Positions 61,783-64,000 of a stretch of DNA of 64,000 nucleotides are shown here, one piece after another (within the stretch, counting starts at the first letter, position 1; every line of letters begins with the position of its first letter). This stretch comes from Ahaetulla prasina (taxonomy: Eukaryota > Chordata > Lepidosauria > Squamata > Colubridae): assembly GCF_028640845.1 (NCBI RefSeq), contig NC_080544.1, positions 59,100,711 to 59,164,710 of the forward strand, in the 5' to 3' direction. Under the pieces are notes generated by a model. It saw nothing but the letters and a program-made list of their open reading frames with translations, searched no databases and was not told the origin of the DNA. The translations under genes were made by a program, and so were the position numbers.

Positions 61783-62026
61783 CAGGGGTGAAATCCAGCA
61801 GGTTCTGACAGGTTCTGGAGAACCGGTAGTGGAAATTTTGACCAGTTCGGAGAACCAGTAGTGAAAATTTTGAGTAGTTTGGAGAACAGGCAAATACCAC
61901 CTCTGGCTAGCCCCAGAGTGGGGTGGGAATGGAGATTTTGCAATATCCTTCCCCTGCCATGCCACACCACGCCCACCAAGCCACACCCACAGAACTGTAG
62001 TAAAAAAAAATTGGATTTCACCACTG
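61783..62026. mobile_element. hAT-type MITE, 244 bp
   Basis: Ends CAGGGGTGAAATCCAGC and GGATTTCACCACTG, flanked by GTATGAAG (61775-61782) and GTATAAAG (62027-62034), 7 of 8 identical. It is the inverse-orientation relative of the element at 28189-28451, sharing ctgacaggttctggagaacc and the tagccccagagtgg block. Confidence 0.9.
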
Positions 62027-62428
62027 GTATAAAGGTCATTGCAGGGCAGAAGATTGGTTGGTGAATGTAAAGTGATTGTTTTTCAACATGGACTCTCTAA
62101 GGTTTCCAAATGAATACTTGGTGTTTTCCCCAACAATGGGTATGTGTGTGTCAGTTGAATACCTTTTAAGCCTCTGATATACAAATGCAAACAGGCACTA
62201 AAAAGGATTGCTGCTAAATGGTTTTTCTACATCTGGTAATCCTGAGCAGCTATTTTGGGGCTCCAGGATAGAGGAATAGATGCTTGAAGCAGTACTGGTA
62301 GAGAACAAAAAAGGGACCAGACACAATACAGTCCTAAATTGTAGCAATAATAGCAGCATTTTTTTTTTACCATACTTCTTTATGGCAGCAGTGGAATGTC
62401 AACGGTGCTGTTCAGAGTGACCCACTCC

Positions 62429-62457
62429 CGATCCCCTGGAATTTAACCAGGGGATCG
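62429..62457. repeat. Perfect 11-bp-stem hairpin
   Basis: Arms cgatcccctgg and ccaggggatcg around a 7-nt AT loop (aatttaa). Confidence 0.85.
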
Positions 62458-62606
62458 AAGGGTGAGAGCTTCCCTATAGCCTGACGAAGCTCCGTGCCCA
62501 GGGTGCTTCTGTTTACACAGAACGAGAAGCCGCGACCATCTCTGTGTCAAGATTTATTCCTAAAAGAGAATTCAACAAAGACAGAACAGAGCAGGAGGAC
62601 TAGCAA

Positions 62607-63467
62607 GAATTTGCAAGTAATAAATCTTAACTTCAGCTCATAAATAGCTTTCCTTTGAACTAACTTTCAACTTGAGTGGATTTAAAATGGCGTTTGCAAT
62701 AAACAAAGGAAAACGAAACTATAAAGAAGAAGAATATAACAAGCTACTTTTACAAGAACTGTTAATAATTTTTTTCTCCTTTTACCTTTTTCTTTATCAC
62801 AATGTTTAAGAAGAAAGTTTATTGAAATTTTTCTTTTTCTCTTTTGGTAGATTTTACAGTTTATGAATGGCTCTTAAGCAAACAGAACTAACTATTAAAA
62901 TCTTGCAAACTTTTTCATTTTAAATACGGAAACTTTTATTTTTATTTTTTTATTTTTTTTTTTAATAGAGAATTTGCAAGTAATAAATTTTAACTTCAGC
63001 TCTTAAATAGCTTTCCTTTGAACTAACTTTCAACTTGAGTGGATTTAAAATGGCGTTTGCAATATACAAAGGAAAGCGAAGCTATAAAGAAGAGCATAAC
63101 AAGCTACTTTTTAAAATGAAATGAAATGAACAAGAACTGTTAATGATTTTCACAACTAACTTTCAACTTGAGTGGATTTAAAATGGCGTTTGCAATAAAC
63201 AAAGGAAAACGAAACTATAAAGAAGAAGAATATAACAAGCTACTTTTACAAGAACTGTTAATAATTTTTTTCTCCTTTTACCTTTTTCTTTATCACAATG
63301 TTTAAGAAGAAAAGTTTATTGAAATTTTTCTTTTTCTTTTTTGGTAGATTTTACAGTTTATGAATGGCTCTTAAGCAAACAGAACTAACTATTAAAATCT
63401 TGCAAACTTCTTTATTTTAAATATGGATCTTTTTTTTTTATTCTCTTCTTTTTTTTTTTTTTTAATA
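62607..63467 (+). repeat. Tandem duplication, three unequal copies
   Basis: Copy A spans 62607-62969, copy B 62970-63153 (first half only) and copy C 63154-63467 (second part, starting at aactaactttcaacttgag). Shared words include ggatttaaaatggcgtttgc, aaacgaaactataaagaag and agattttacagtttatgaat. A and C are nearly identical, so the duplication is recent. Confidence 0.9.
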
Positions 63468-64000
63468 GGAACTTTTGGAGGCTTATCTTTTCTTAATAAG
63501 TTTTTAAACAAGAGATTTTTACACCAATATATTAAGGATTGGAAAGTCTTTATTGTTAGATGTTAAGCTGATTGGGTGAGCAGATGGAGGAGAATGTGTA
63601 AGGAAATGTGTAAGGAAATGTGTAAGATAGAAGACAAGGGGAAGGAGAATGCTTAAGGTGATTTTGATGGTATTTTCTTTTTTTTAATATATATACATAG
63701 GGTTTAATTTTTACAACTGACTTATTTTGGGTATATCACTATTTGATATATGTGAGGTATAAAGGAATGGGAAGATGGAATATTGTTTAACTTTTGGAGG
63801 ACAGATAGAAAAATTTATGGATGTAATGTTGGTATTTGGTTAAATAGAATTTAATTGTTATAATTGATATATTTTGGATATAAGTTATAATTTTAATAAT
63901 GTTATTTGTTAGATGTAAGGTAAATTGAAGAAATATTAATATTTGTAATGTTATTTGATTTATGTAAGTGATATTTTTGGAGATTGAAAATGTGTAAGAA

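Larger units (their letters stand above)
62400..64000 (+). mobile_element. Probable LINE or other retroelement 5' region, cut by the window end
   Basis: A GC-richer start (62400-62540, with an 11-bp-stem hairpin at 62429-62457) is followed by tandem AT-rich units and then unique AT-rich sequence to the window end. No ORF has begun by 64000. The layout resembles a LINE 5'UTR with promoter monomers, but the identity is an inference. Confidence 0.4.

Noticed and set aside
62607..63467. CRISPR or minisatellite array
   Set aside because: Only three unequal copies of a long unit with no spacers; best read as tandem duplication.

Overview
The window is nuclear DNA of a squamate reptile, most likely an advanced (colubroid) snake. 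The evidence is a vertebrate-style gene with short exons and GT/AG introns, a tRNA-derived SINE ending in ACCTTT units as in Sauria SINEs, several chicken-repeat-1 (CR1) LINE fragments, and CR1 3' ends that run straight into long AATAG/ATTCT arrays, a pattern known from snake genomes. There are no bacterial or organellar features. The species cannot be named from the sequence.

The only host gene I can support is the 3' end of ARL3 (ADP-ribosylation factor-like 3, a ciliary small GTPase) on the + strand. Its last three coding exons lie at 1404-1454, 2714-2899 and 8804-8851; the N-terminal exons lie upstream of the window. From about 8.9 kb to 64 kb I find no convincing host exon. This is a gene-poor, AT-rich stretch built mostly of transposable elements.

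Region by region. 1-8851: ARL3 introns and exons, with a TA-flanked MITE at 4.7 kb and a hairpin-rich GC island at 8.0-8.6 kb. 8852-14060: ARL3 3'UTR and intergenic DNA. 14889-21078: a DIRS-type tyrosine-recombinase retrotransposon with inverted terminal repeats, an internal complementary region, a broken gag-like ORF and a recombinase ORF. Its reverse-transcriptase/RNase H part is missing and is replaced by an antisense, truncated Gypsy chromovirus (LTR, chromodomain, integrase). 22-32 kb: SINEs, old LINE remnants and several hAT-type non-autonomous transposons with readable 8-bp target duplications. 35-44 kb: a MITE, microsatellites, a Sauria-type SINE and a CR1 copy with a readable RT. 47-52 kb: a decayed gag-like ORF with a SCAN-like look, a CR1 piece between oppositely oriented AATAG arrays, and a Tc1/mariner transposase with DD37E spacing interrupted by a hAT MITE. 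54-55 kb: a CR1 3' end split by a solo LTR with a perfect 5-bp target duplication. 58-62 kb: MITEs and another CR1. 62.4-64 kb: a probable LINE 5' region containing tandem duplications.

The elements interact mainly by nesting: Gypsy in DIRS, solo LTR in CR1, hAT MITE in Tc1. These nests give a relative insertion order that can be tested. I found no new host system. The most informative objects are the DIRS/Gypsy chimera, the DD37E Tc1 copy and the hAT MITE family sharing CAGGGGTG-type ends.
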